Assembly: GCA_964552325.1 (NCBI GenBank)
Contig: CAZKHA010000002.1
Location: 24,130 to 88,129, forward strand
Origin: CAZKCK01 sp964552325
GTDB lineage: Bacteria; Bacteroidota; Bacteroidia; Bacteroidales; TTA-H9
Length of the DNA: 64,000 nucleotides
Reading direction: 5' to 3'
The translations under genes and the position numbers were made by a program. Below the pieces are notes generated by a model that did not search any database, was not told the DNA's origin, and saw only the letters and a program-made list of their open reading frames with translations. Below, in pieces: positions 35,778 to 45,287 of the stretch (position 1 is the stretch's first letter; every line of letters begins with the position of its first letter).

Positions 35778-38700
35778 CAAGAAATTTTTGCAAGACTGTT
35801 GAACCTTTAATCCGTACGAAATAAGCTCCTTTTGCAAAAGCGCTCAAATCAATACGCAGCTGATTGATTGTTGATACAAGCTTTTGTGCATAAACAATCT
35901 TTCCATTTGCATCCATTATCTCCAATTCGCTATCAGCATTAACAGGCAAATTGAATTTGATGCCTAAATATGTACTTGCCGGATTGGGAAACAACCCAAG
36001 CAAATTTGCTCTTAATGGATCGTTTAGGCCCCAGCCTGGGCAGTGGGTCATACTAACCTTAATTGAATCAGAGGTTTCACAAGCATTACCATCAACCACC
36101 TTTACACTAAAAATTGCCGAAGATCCCACAGGAACCACTATCGAATCAATTTCTAAAAAACGGCTTGCGGAACCAGTGGACCATTGATAGGACGAAAAGT
36201 CAGCACCTGCATCAAGGATAAGGGTTTGAAGTGTGCAAATGGATGTATCGGTACCTAAATGGATGCTGGGTAGTTGAAAAACGGTAACGCGTATCGAATC
36301 GCAAGGTGAATCGCCACATGCGTTGCTAATTTGGGCATAATACGTTTGTGAGGAAGTTGGCGCAAGAACATTGTTATGGTAGGCTGTTCCCGCAATGCTC
36401 CCATTACAAGCTCCTAAATACCATATAATTGAATCACCTGATACTGAATCGGCAGCAAGTTGAATAGCGGAAACAGCACCTAAGCAGTAACTTGATGGGG
36501 TTGCAAGTAGGTTGGTGGGTTGCGTTGGTGGACTTTGAATAAAGACCATTAAAGAATCTTCGGTGGTGGCCATATTGGTAATAGCCTTAAGCTTAAGGCG
36601 AACCTTTCCATTGGTTATATCTTGTAATCCAGGAAAATAATCGGTTATTAAGGCTTGTGGCTGGCTAAAAACACCATCACCCATAGTTGTCCATGTAATG
36701 GATGCATAATTAGAGCCAACCGCCTCAATATGAACCGAATCTTGATTAGCACAAATACCTCGATCAGTTCCTGCTTCAACCTGTGGCAGGTTAAATATTG
36801 GCAGTGAAATATAATCAACCCAGACCTTATCTTCACCTGCCGAAAAATAAGGATCTTTGCTATACTGCCACCTAAGCGTATGATTACCTGCTGGAACCAT
36901 ATAAGCAACACGTTTCCAATCACGTATGCCCGACCATTTTCCGTACCGTATATTATCAACATAAAACTGCAATTGGTCATAATTTGATTCGGTGGAAGTT
37001 TTATACCAGAACGAAACCGAATCATCGGAGGCTATTTGGTATGAAAGGTATAAAACAGATTCTTCTTCATCGTCTATATCGCCAGACGCTGCACAGAAAT
37101 GGCCTTCGTATGGCAAGTTTGAGGCAATTGAAAAGAGCTTGTTGCCGCTGCGCATCCAGGGATACTTTTGAAAACTGCCCGTTTCCCAATCTTCAACAAT
37201 AAGTCCAACACGGGAGAAAAAATCCTTTTGTGCAAAAAATAAGCCCGATTGTGCTTCGAAGTGGAACATTATATTTATTCCATAAGGAGCTGTAGGCGCC
37301 AGTTTTACACTAAAATAAGCTGTATCTATTTGATTACTTACCAATTGTGGAATAATTGAACTTGACTGCAGCACCTGAAGCTCAGGAGTGGAGGTAGTTA
37401 GGCTGCATAAAACCGATTCCAACGGAAAATCGCCAGTATTCTGCACCCACAGCTTAAGGATGGCTTGCTCGCCAGGATCAAGAATTTTGTTTGCATTTCC
37501 TTCTTCATCATTGATGGCATAGGTGAGTATTGCAAGTTGTGGAGCTTTTGAAACAATTCTAAAATGGCTGTACCAAGTACTATCGCCATCGGTTGCTTTA
37601 AGGTCAAAGCGTACGTTTATACCATCGGGAATTGTATCGGAGACTTTTAGGGTGTAAGCTTCTTCTTTAGCTATGGATTGGCCGATATTGAAACTACCAT
37701 AGTTTTCGATGCTATCGGTGATAGTGACATAAGGTGAGGTGCTTAAAAGTGTAACAACAACATTTTGAGCAGGTTCATCACCAATATTTTTCATTGTAAT
37801 GGTAAAGTGCACCGAATCGCCAAAAATCAATTCGGGCTCGTTGCTAGGGTCGGCGGGTGTTATTTCAAGGTTTTGATAAATCACATATGGCTGATTTGGC
37901 GGAGGTCCGGTTTCAAAAGGGCTGGTATAGGCGAGGGTATTACCGGAACGATTGTCGCTCCAAACGGGATAAACTTTTCGATCGTAGGCCGTAATTCCCA
38001 AATAATCACCCATATAGCCACCTCCAAGGCCTGGAATAGGGGAGGGGGTAAACGCAAAATCGCTCACCCTGAAATCGTCCCATGCTTGGCCTCCATCATA
38101 CGAATTTGCAACCCAAACCTCACAATCCTCGGGACCTGTATTACGGTCGTCGAAAAAAATTACACTTAAGGTTCCCGTAACGGGGTCGCAGGTAATCCAG
38201 GGCATGAAATGTTCTTTGCCCAAACCCGGCGCATCTTGGTTTATTTTAATCGGATCGCTCCACGATGCCCCATTATTGCTCGATTTTATGAGGTAAAGGT
38301 CAATATCCGGACCGGTATTTACACCCGGAAATCCCAAATTATTCCACACCACATAAATTGTTCCCCGGTTTGGGCCGTTACTTTGGTCAACAGCCATAAC
38401 CGGAAAACCGCTTACTCGCATATTTTTTGATGTTAAAGAATTACGCAAACCATTGATATTATTTATAATACGGTAAGCAGGCTCAAAGGTTTGGCCACCA
38501 TCAAATGAGCGTGCAAAACCCAAGGCATTTTCATCGCCCGGCCAAGTATCATAAATGGCCCAAACTAAGTACAGCTCTCCATTGGGCCCTGTTTGTATGT
38601 TTACACCTTGGCTATGTGCCAATGCATTTACACCAAGACTTACATTCATTGGAGAGGACCATGAAATACCATTGTTGATGGACCGTGCAAGTTGAATTAA

Positions 38701-39426
38701 TCCATTGTTGTTGCCACCAAAACGTGTCCAAGCGGCATAAACATTGCCTAAGTACGGGCTGGTTGTACTGTTATCAACCCATAAATGATTCTTATCAAGT
38801 AGGTTAGGATATCCTGTAACACTTGCCAGAACCACATCATCCCAGGTTTGGCCACCATTAACCGAACGAGCCACCGACTGGCCATAAAAAGCATTTATTT
38901 TGCCAATGTACATGGTACTGTTTAACGAAATAGCAGCAGCAGGATCACCTGCATTATCCTCGCCAGCACCATATAGTTGGCCTTCCCACGATTGCCCAGC
39001 GTCCTCTGAAAGTTGGTAATTAGCACCAAACATCATTTGGGCAGGATAATCGGAACTATTGTTTGAATTGAGAATGCTATCATTATCGTTGGGATTGACA
39101 AACACCGAGTTTTCACTTTGAGTTGTTAAGCCTTCTTCAATTAAAACATCGGGCGAATCCTGAATACTACCCTGACGCATAATAAGTTGGCTTCCTTTAA
39201 AAATCGGTGGTTTATAACCTTTATCATCGGCCACTTTAATCAACCCATTCTTGGCTTGCTGCCTCCAATAAAACATATTATCAACCCGATTATCATAGTA
39301 AGGTGATGGATTGGCCAGTAGGTTCAATTGCCGGTCAATTCCTTTCTTTTGAGCATTAGAATATGGGCATGCTGCAAAAAACAGTATAAACCAAAGGCAT
39401 ACGCTAAAAGCATTCGAACTTCTCAT
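35770..39426 (-). CDS. Secreted BNR/Asp-box repeat protein with T9SS sorting domain
   Basis: 1218 aa. I chose the ATG at 39426, giving the signal peptide MRSSNAFSVCLWFILFF cut near SNAQ; the longer frame starts inside a terminator. At least six Asp boxes (SEDAGQSW, SVNGGQTW, SINNGISW, SFDGGQTF, SSNNGASW, SYDGGQAW) suggest a six-bladed sialidase-like propeller. Two CARDB-like domains, a lectin-like segment and Ig-like segments follow, then a T9SS type A C-terminal domain (LFPNPASTYLGIKF to the end). Catalytic residues of a true sialidase were not found, so this is a surface or secreted protein of unknown substrate. Confidence 0.85.
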   Translation of the reverse strand: MRSSNAFSVCLWFILFFAACPYSNAQKKGIDRQLNLLANPSPYYDNRVDNMFYWRQQAKNGLIKVADDKGYKPPIFKGSQLIMRQGSIQDSPDVLIEEGLTTQSENSVFVNPNDNDSILNSNNSSDYPAQMMFGANYQLSEDAGQSWEGQLYGAGEDNAGDPAAAISLNSTMYIGKINAFYGQSVARSVNGGQTWDDVVLASVTGYPNLLDKNHLWVDNSTTSPYLGNVYAAWTRFGGNNNGLIQLARSINNGISWSSPMNVSLGVNALAHSQGVNIQTGPNGELYLVWAIYDTWPGDENALGFARSFDGGQTFEPAYRIINNINGLRNSLTSKNMRVSGFPVMAVDQSNGPNRGTIYVVWNNLGFPGVNTGPDIDLYLIKSSNNGASWSDPIKINQDAPGLGKEHFMPWITCDPVTGTLSVIFFDDRNTGPEDCEVWVANSYDGGQAWDDFRVSDFAFTPSPIPGLGGGYMGDYLGITAYDRKVYPVWSDNRSGNTLAYTSPFETGPPPNQPYVIYQNLEITPADPSNEPELIFGDSVHFTITMKNIGDEPAQNVVVTLLSTSPYVTITDSIENYGSFNIGQSIAKEEAYTLKVSDTIPDGINVRFDLKATDGDSTWYSHFRIVSKAPQLAILTYAINDEEGNANKILDPGEQAILKLWVQNTGDFPLESVLCSLTTSTPELQVLQSSSIIPQLVSNQIDTAYFSVKLAPTAPYGINIMFHFEAQSGLFFAQKDFFSRVGLIVEDWETGSFQKYPWMRSGNKLFSIASNLPYEGHFCAASGDIDDEEESVLYLSYQIASDDSVSFWYKTSTESNYDQLQFYVDNIRYGKWSGIRDWKRVAYMVPAGNHTLRWQYSKDPYFSAGEDKVWVDYISLPIFNLPQVEAGTDRGICANQDSVHIEAVGSNYASITWTTMGDGVFSQPQALITDYFPGLQDITNGKVRLKLKAITNMATTEDSLMVFIQSPPTQPTNLLATPSSYCLGAVSAIQLAADSVSGDSIIWYLGACNGSIAGTAYHNNVLAPTSSQTYYAQISNACGDSPCDSIRVTVFQLPSIHLGTDTSICTLQTLILDAGADFSSYQWSTGSASRFLEIDSIVVPVGSSAIFSVKVVDGNACETSDSIKVSMTHCPGWGLNDPLRANLLGLFPNPASTYLGIKFNLPVNADSELEIMDANGKIVYAQKLVSTINQLRIDLSAFAKGAYFVRIKGSTVLQKFLVN

Positions 39427-39460
39427 GACAAACAGGGGTTGATATTCAGGCATAAAAGTA

Positions 39461-39487
39461 TAAAAAAAGCCGGGCATACACCCGGCT
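39461..39487 (-). terminator. Terminator between the two T9SS cargo genes
   Basis: On the minus strand AGCCGGG / CCCGGCT, a perfect 7-bp stem with a 6-base loop, followed by a T-run. It ends the PPAD-like gene; the downstream BNR gene would need its own promoter (TACTTTTA just after the stem is a weak candidate) or readthrough. Confidence 0.85.
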
Positions 39488-39508
39488 CATTCAATAAAGA
39501 AGTTATTT

Positions 39509-41557
39509 TTAACGTACTAGCACTACCCGAGCCTGTTTAACCTCCTTATTGGAAGTCATACGAATTATGTACACGCCTTGGGGTAAATCTTGGCCTGCTT
39601 GCCCGGTTCCATCCCATTGAATTGAATGGATTCCTGCTGTAATATACTGATTTAAAATATTCTTAACACAAGTTCCTGCCAAATCATAAACTCCTAAATC
39701 AATACTAGTACTTTCCGTGACATTCAGTTTGATAAGCGTATTTGCCGTAAAAGGATTTGGTGTAATGTTAATTTGGGCTACAGAAACTGGTTTCGTGATT
39801 CCAACACCAGAGTTAACCTCAAAAGTAACTAAGATTGAATCCTTTGGCAAATCAGGGTCGTTGGAGTTTACATAGATTTTACCCTGATAGGTACCTACCG
39901 ATAAGAGACTTGCATCGAGCAATACATTAATTTGGGCATTGGCACTTGGGCTTAGCACTCCTCCTGTGCTTTGCGGAATTATCCAAGTTGAAGAGCTAGC
40001 ATCGGCAGCTACGGTATAAATAAGGTCGGCACTACCCGTATTTTCAATTGTAAATGAACTATTTACAGTATTTCCGGGTGTGGATACAGTATCAATAACA
40101 TGATTATCAATTGCCATATGTGCATGAACAGCAGCGCCTACCGTAAACACATGTGGGTCAGGCTCTCCAATATAAGGATGCAGCATAACGTTGCCGCTGG
40201 CATCTTTGGCTTTAAGATAATAGGCTATGGTACTTCCTTCGGCTTGTCGTGGAATAGTTGCAGAATAGGAGCGGTAGCCGGTTTTGGTTAAAGGAAGGGT
40301 TTGATAGCTTCCGCCGTTTACTTTATAATAAACCAAGGTAGAATCAGCTACAAGAGCTGAACCACTTAAAGGGGCTATTATGGCTGAAAGATGATAATCT
40401 TCGTCACTGGGCTGCTGGGTTAAAATGGGCATATGCTTCACATAAAGCATGTTTTTATCCCCCATTTCATGTGTGCGACAGTGCAATGCATCAGTTGATT
40501 CCCAAGGAGTTGAAGCAGCTTCATAAACCCCAACAATCTCATATCCAGGCATTGCGTTTTGATAAACGAGCATTGCTTGGTTATCGTAAGTAGCGTTTCC
40601 TTTTAAAGGCACAAACACTTTTTTATTGATAATATAGGAATTGGTATAGGGCTGATCATTGGGTGTATTTACCCTAAAAACCTGGTAAGTAGTTCCATAA
40701 CCGCTGATGGCTGTTTGCCAGAATGCCGCTGCTGCTTCAATAAGTGCATATTGTGGGTGTGAGGTGGGGACTTGCCGTACAAGGATTTTATCAACATCCA
40801 AAAATTTTGACCAGCAGTCAATATGATCAATGTAAGTTCCATTAGGGTCAGGGCGAATGTAGTAGGTTTCAACACCCAGGTAATCCTTAAATTTCTGGTT
40901 GATCTCAGCAACTGTTTGGGTTGGATTTTCTTCTACAACCAAATCGGTTGAGGCTGCTTTGCCCATGCCATCGCACATATAATTGCCGCCGGTATGAATT
41001 ACATTCATTCCAAAAAGCGGGTAGTTCATCAATTGGGCAACTTTTACTGGGATATCATCGTCTTGTGGACGGCTGGGTCGGTTATACGGAAAATCGGAAA
41101 CACTAACGGTATAACTACTATCTAGTACAAACCAAGGGCCGTAATCACGTGTCCAATAACTATTTGAAGGTGCTATTAAAAAATCGCAATTAGCTGTGTT
41201 AACGCCATTGCTTGTGTATTGGTTTAAGACGGTGGTTTGTTGCGACGCACTTGAAACGATGGTAGTAACTTGATAGTCTTCTGCTATTGCTTTGATCAAC
41301 GTAATAGGAATTCCGAACGGATACCTGACCAATGTACCTTGGGCATGGTTAAATTCGGCCAGATTAACAACCGGTGCCAAAGGAGGGTCGGTGGGGGTAA
41401 AACTTTTTATGGGACTAAAAAAATCTAACAGATTGGCAGCAGCGTGCGCTTGGTTAGAAACAATGCCATGATTTTTTTCAGGATTTTGTGCTAAAGAAGC
41501 TATTGAAAAAAAACATAAGCAGCTTATAACCAATAAAATAGTGTAAAACTGTTTCAT
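39509..41557 (-). CDS. PPAD-type peptidylarginine deiminase with T9SS sorting domain
   Basis: 682 aa from the ATG at 41557 with signal peptide MKQFYTILLVISCLCFFSI cut near SLAQ. The catalytic fold carries WTRDYGPW (Asp138), TYIDHIDCW (His245, Asp247) and TDALHCRTHE (Cys360). Spacings between these residues (107 and 115) are nearly those of Porphyromonas gingivalis PPAD (Asp130, His236, Asp238, Cys351). The Ig-like domain that follows also reads like PPAD, ending HPYIGEPDPHVFTVG. After it come an extra domain of the DUF1573/ASH type and a T9SS C-terminal domain (ITPNPFTANTLIKL). It would convert peptide arginine to citrulline outside the cell. The plain agmatine deiminase family is the alternative but lacks this domain layout. 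Confidence 0.85.
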   Translation of the reverse strand: MKQFYTILLVISCLCFFSIASLAQNPEKNHGIVSNQAHAAANLLDFFSPIKSFTPTDPPLAPVVNLAEFNHAQGTLVRYPFGIPITLIKAIAEDYQVTTIVSSASQQTTVLNQYTSNGVNTANCDFLIAPSNSYWTRDYGPWFVLDSSYTVSVSDFPYNRPSRPQDDDIPVKVAQLMNYPLFGMNVIHTGGNYMCDGMGKAASTDLVVEENPTQTVAEINQKFKDYLGVETYYIRPDPNGTYIDHIDCWSKFLDVDKILVRQVPTSHPQYALIEAAAAFWQTAISGYGTTYQVFRVNTPNDQPYTNSYIINKKVFVPLKGNATYDNQAMLVYQNAMPGYEIVGVYEAASTPWESTDALHCRTHEMGDKNMLYVKHMPILTQQPSDEDYHLSAIIAPLSGSALVADSTLVYYKVNGGSYQTLPLTKTGYRSYSATIPRQAEGSTIAYYLKAKDASGNVMLHPYIGEPDPHVFTVGAAVHAHMAIDNHVIDTVSTPGNTVNSSFTIENTGSADLIYTVAADASSSTWIIPQSTGGVLSPSANAQINVLLDASLLSVGTYQGKIYVNSNDPDLPKDSILVTFEVNSGVGITKPVSVAQINITPNPFTANTLIKLNVTESTSIDLGVYDLAGTCVKNILNQYITAGIHSIQWDGTGQAGQDLPQGVYIIRMTSNKEVKQARVVLVR

Positions 41558-41599
41558 AAATACATCGGTTTGTTTGAATTTGGTGCAAAAAAATTTATG

Positions 41600-41607
41600 C
41601 AAAAGTA
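41600..41607 (-). promoter_or_regulatory. Promoter -7 element for the PPAD-like gene
   Basis: TACTTTTG on the minus strand, 42 bases before the chosen ATG at 41557. It supports that start over an upstream in-frame start at 41620, which would lie above the promoter. Confidence 0.5.
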
Positions 41608-41658
41608 GCAAAGTTTGCATCTATTAATAATATCATTCCTAAGCCCAAGCCTTTGCTA

Positions 41659-41690
41659 TTGATCAAAAACTCAATAAGTAGCTACCTTTG
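41659..41690 (+). promoter_or_regulatory. Promoter for the PAS-like protein
   Basis: TTG at 41659-41661 and TACCTTTG at 41683-41690, spaced 21 bases. It points to a transcription start near 41697 and so to the ATG at 41720. Confidence 0.55.
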
Positions 41691-41719
41691 GAACTTGAAT
41701 GTATGATAAACCAATACCT

Positions 41720-42055
41720 ATGGAACATAACTGGACCGAAAACCTAAACATTGCAATAACAGTTTGCAATACAGAGGCTGACATTATTTATATGAATGCG
41801 AAATCGAGAGCAACCTTTGCCAAGTACGGTGAAAACCTCTTGAATCAAAGCCTATACAATTGCCATGGCGAGGCTTCGTCAGAAAAAATTAGGCAAATGC
41901 TAAGCGATGGAAGCGAAAATATTTACACCATTGAGAAAGCTGGTGTTAAAAAAATCATTGTTCAGATGCCCTGGAAACAAGATGAACTTATTGCAGGATT
42001 GGTAGAACTTTCGATTGAACTACCCAAGGATATGGCACATTTTGTTAGAAAATGA
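41720..42055 (+). CDS. Small single-domain PAS protein
   Basis: 111 aa from the ATG at 41720; an ATG at 41699 would coincide with the transcription start. One PAS-like fold: NIAITVCNTEADIIYMNAKS, then NCHGEASSEKIRQML, YTIEKAGVKKIIVQMPW and LVELSIELP. Stand-alone PAS proteins of this type occur in many anaerobic and facultative bacteria. Ligand and partner are unknown. Confidence 0.7.
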   Translation: MEHNWTENLNIAITVCNTEADIIYMNAKSRATFAKYGENLLNQSLYNCHGEASSEKIRQMLSDGSENIYTIEKAGVKKIIVQMPWKQDELIAGLVELSIELPKDMAHFVRK

Positions 42056-42355
42056 TTCACAATACGAAGTGTTAAGTAATTATAATTTAGGTTTTTAACA
42101 TTCCTACAAACTCACTTGCACCTAAGTTGAATGTTAATAACTTGTTGAAGTTGGCTGTTTGCAAAAGTTTTGTATATTTTTGTAAAATGCGTGATTATGC
42201 ATCAAACTGTTCAAATACTATATTGTCATTGATTAAGTTATACAAGTTTGCGGGACTTCGAGGCCTATAAACTTCCGTTTTCTAAAAGAATTTGAAGTGC
42301 AGAAAGCATAATCATTTGTAAATGAAACATTAATAGTGAAACTAAAATACATAGT
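42056..42355 (+). promoter_or_regulatory. Intergenic region with promoter and structured leader before the lytic transglycosylase
   Basis: TTG at 42151-42153 and TATTTTTG at 42175-42182 (21-base spacer) predict a leader of about 167 bases before the ATG at 42356. Within it GTGATTATGC (42191-42200) pairs with GCATAATCAT (42306-42315, one G-T pair), enclosing a second stem AAGTTT / AAACTT (42244-42249 and 42269-42274). This could be a cis-regulatory RNA. No known riboswitch was recognised. Confidence 0.4.
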
Positions 42356-44134
42356 ATGCTAATTATTAAAAAGTTAGGACTTAGCATTGCAGCCACGCTC
42401 TGCCTGACTTCCGTTTTTTCGCAGCAGGTGCAAACCCAGCCCGATACAATACCGGTAGCTGATACAGCCCAAGAATTTGCAATATTTCAAAAACCCAAGA
42501 TCAACAAAAACGACCTGGTGACTGATTCACCCATAGTGGCAGCTCTTGACAGCTTGGCCAATATTAGGTTTTTTCAGGACTATTACATGAACCTTGATCC
42601 AACGCTTTTAAACGTTTTTAAATTTCCAGTTGACTTTGTACCTACCTATCCTGATTCAGTTTATATAGCACGTATTAAAAAACTAGATGCCCAAACGCCT
42701 ATCGATCTTACATTTAACCAACATGTTAAAGATTACATTCTGTTGTATGCCAACCGTAAGCGCGGGCTAACTACCCGTGTTTTAGGTCTTTCGTATGTTT
42801 ATTTCCCTTTGTATGAGGAGATGCTTGATAAATATGACATGCCGTTGGAGCTTAAATACTTATCAGTAATTGAATCAGCTTTAAACCCTGTGGCCGGCTC
42901 ACCTGTGGGGGCTAAAGGCCTTTGGCAGTTTATGTATGGCACAGGTAAGGTTTATGGACTAACTGCAACTTCCTATATTGATGATCGGTTTGATCCGTAT
43001 TTGGCTACTGATGCCGCATGCAGGCATATGAAAGACCTATACGATATTTATGGAGATTGGTTTTTGGTATTAGCGGCCTACAATTCGGGAGCCGGAAACG
43101 TTAATAAGGCCATCCGAAAAGCTGGAGGCACCAAAAATTACTGGGCTATTTGGCCATTTTTGCCTCGTGAAACCCGTGGCTATGTACCTGCTTTTATCGC
43201 CGTAACCTATGTAATGAACTATGCCAAAGAGCATAACCTTTATCCATTGCATCCTGGAATATTGTACAATGGAATTGATACTGTTATAGTTAGGCAACCT
43301 TTATCGTTTGAGCAAATTCACGAAAAACTAGGGATTTCAGTAGCAGATCTAAAATTTTTAAACCCAGCCTATAAATTGGGTGTGATTCCTTCAACACCTG
43401 AAAAACAATATTATCTGCGTTTACCTCGCGAGTATATAGGTCTGTTTATTAACAACGAGATTGCTTTGTACAACTATCGTACTTCAAAAGGTATTGAAAA
43501 GGAAAGGCTTATTGAGCAAATTAAACTAGCTAAAGAGCAGGTAATCCACATAGTGAAAAAAGGTGAAACCCTAGCCTCCATTGCCAAAAAATACAAGGTA
43601 TCAGTTGGCGATATAAAACGCTGGAACAACCTGACAAAGAACTATGTAAAACGAAAAAAGCGCCTTACCATATACCCAGGTGCTAGCTCTGAACAAGCAA
43701 AACAAACTGCAGAAATTGATCCTAAAAAAGAAGAACAAAAGCCTAAAGAAGAACCTAAAAATGATGTGGAATCAAGCTTCCATATTGTACAAGCAGGTGA
43801 GACGCTGTTAAAAATATCGAAACAATATGGCTGCAGTATCGATGATTTGAAAAAATGGAATGATTTATCTGGCTCGGCTATTCAAGTTAAACAAAAGCTG
43901 TTTATAAAAGAACACACTTCAAAGAAGGAAGACAAAAGCAAACAAGATTCCGTAGTTCAGAATGCTCCTAAAAAAGCAAAAGTTAAAACTTACAAAGTAA
44001 AGGATGGAGATACTTTGTGGGAAATTGCTGAAAAGTTTGATGGTGTAACCGTTGATCAAATTAAAAAGCTTAACAAGATGAAATCGAATAATTTAAAAGT
44101 GGGACAAAATCTTAAGATACCGATTATTAACTAA
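42356..44134 (+). CDS. mltD: MltD-like lytic transglycosylase with three LysM domains
   Basis: 592 aa, signal peptide near residues 1-22 (cut at VFSQ). A transglycosylase SLT domain has the catalytic Glu173 in VIESALNP, with SPVGAKGLWQFM and VLAAYNSGAGNV. Three LysM peptidoglycan-binding repeats lie at about 400-442, 477-520 and 545-590 (each with KKGETL, QAGETL or KDGDTL), separated by Lys/Glu-rich linkers. Cleaves the glycan strand with 1,6-anhydro ring formation. The DUF4837 gene follows by 17 bases, probably in one transcript. Confidence 0.92.
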   Translation: MLIIKKLGLSIAATLCLTSVFSQQVQTQPDTIPVADTAQEFAIFQKPKINKNDLVTDSPIVAALDSLANIRFFQDYYMNLDPTLLNVFKFPVDFVPTYPDSVYIARIKKLDAQTPIDLTFNQHVKDYILLYANRKRGLTTRVLGLSYVYFPLYEEMLDKYDMPLELKYLSVIESALNPVAGSPVGAKGLWQFMYGTGKVYGLTATSYIDDRFDPYLATDAACRHMKDLYDIYGDWFLVLAAYNSGAGNVNKAIRKAGGTKNYWAIWPFLPRETRGYVPAFIAVTYVMNYAKEHNLYPLHPGILYNGIDTVIVRQPLSFEQIHEKLGISVADLKFLNPAYKLGVIPSTPEKQYYLRLPREYIGLFINNEIALYNYRTSKGIEKERLIEQIKLAKEQVIHIVKKGETLASIAKKYKVSVGDIKRWNNLTKNYVKRKKRLTIYPGASSEQAKQTAEIDPKKEEQKPKEEPKNDVESSFHIVQAGETLLKISKQYGCSIDDLKKWNDLSGSAIQVKQKLFIKEHTSKKEDKSKQDSVVQNAPKKAKVKTYKVKDGDTLWEIAEKFDGVTVDQIKKLNKMKSNNLKVGQNLKIPIIN

Positions 44135-44151
44135 TTATAAAATTTTTCTTT

Positions 44152-45183
44152 ATGAAAAGCAAGGCAAGTATTTTGGCTATTGTACTTTTATCGAGCATGC
44201 TGATTTCGTGTAACGAGAACAAAAAAGGCCTATCGAACTCAACTGGCGGATCATGCGAAATAATGGTGGTTACTGATAATGCAGAACAATGGAAAGGCCA
44301 AATTGGAGACACTATCCGGCATTTTTTCAATCAGTATTTGCCTGGTTTGCCTATGCCCGAGGCATCGTTTGATGCCACAACAACTGTTTTAAACAAATTT
44401 AACCAAAACAGCTTGTTTAGGACTCATCATGCTATATTAATTGTTACCATAAATCCCAAAGCCCAGCATGATACAATAGAAGCACGCGCAAACCTTTGGT
44501 CATTTCCTCAAAAAGTAGTTAAGATTACTGCAAAATCCGACACTTCGTTTGCACGAATCTTCACCAACTACTATCCTTCAATGTTCAAGCTGTACCGCGA
44601 TGTAGAAAAACAACGCATATTAAAACTTTTTTCAACCTCCCCAGCAAAGTCGATTAGCGATAAACTTAAACGAAACTTTGGCATTGATATGGTTATACCG
44701 GGTGGATTTGCAGAATCGACTAGTAACCAAAATTTTATATGGATACGCCAAAAAATACACCGCAAAAAACAAGATACAGAATTAGGCTTTCTAATCTATA
44801 CCCGACCCTATAAAGATACAGCCGATTTTGGTCCAAAACGGATTGTTTACTTGCGCGATTCTATCGTTAGCAAATTTATTCCAGGACCTTCAGAAGGTTC
44901 GTATATGATTACATCAACCGAGGTAATTCCGCCAGATTTTAAACGAACCTCCAACTTTTCAACAGGCTTTGCCGTAGAAACCCGTGGATTGTGGAAGGTT
45001 GTTCACGACTTTATGGGTGGGCCGTTTATAAGTTACACGTTTATTGATAAATACACGAACAATATTGTAACTGCCGAAGGTTATCTATACAGCCCTGGCA
45101 CCGAACAACGGAAATTTGCTTTACAAATTGAAGCCCTATTAAACACCATAAAAGTTGTTGATAAAAAAGAAGTTACAAATTAG
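44152..45183 (+). CDS. DUF4837 lipoprotein
   Basis: 343 aa of a Bacteroidota-specific family of unknown function. A lipobox is seen at LLSSMLISCNEN (Cys23). The body has the family pattern EIMVVTDNAEQWKGQIGDTIR near the start and ETRGLWKVVHDFMGGPFISY near the end. Probably on the inner face of the outer membrane. Its position after the lytic transglycosylase hints at a cell-wall link (inference). Confidence 0.8.
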   Translation: MKSKASILAIVLLSSMLISCNENKKGLSNSTGGSCEIMVVTDNAEQWKGQIGDTIRHFFNQYLPGLPMPEASFDATTTVLNKFNQNSLFRTHHAILIVTINPKAQHDTIEARANLWSFPQKVVKITAKSDTSFARIFTNYYPSMFKLYRDVEKQRILKLFSTSPAKSISDKLKRNFGIDMVIPGGFAESTSNQNFIWIRQKIHRKKQDTELGFLIYTRPYKDTADFGPKRIVYLRDSIVSKFIPGPSEGSYMITSTEVIPPDFKRTSNFSTGFAVETRGLWKVVHDFMGGPFISYTFIDKYTNNIVTAEGYLYSPGTEQRKFALQIEALLNTIKVVDKKEVTN

Positions 45184-45287
45184 TATCAAACATAAACCTT
45201 TTGAGCCATGTTGATAATAGAGCTTTTACCCTATTATTACATGGCTTTATATTTATTCTTACTTTAGCCAAACCTAATACCTGACAT

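Noticed and set aside
35770..39426. Annotation as an active sialidase
   Set aside because: Asp boxes alone mark a propeller fold; the arginine triad and Tyr/Glu pair of sialidases were not identified.
45210..45240. ATAATAG / CTATTAT inverted repeat before the S9 peptidase gene
   Set aside because: Short, A/T only, with no T-run or promoter link; likely chance in AT-rich DNA.
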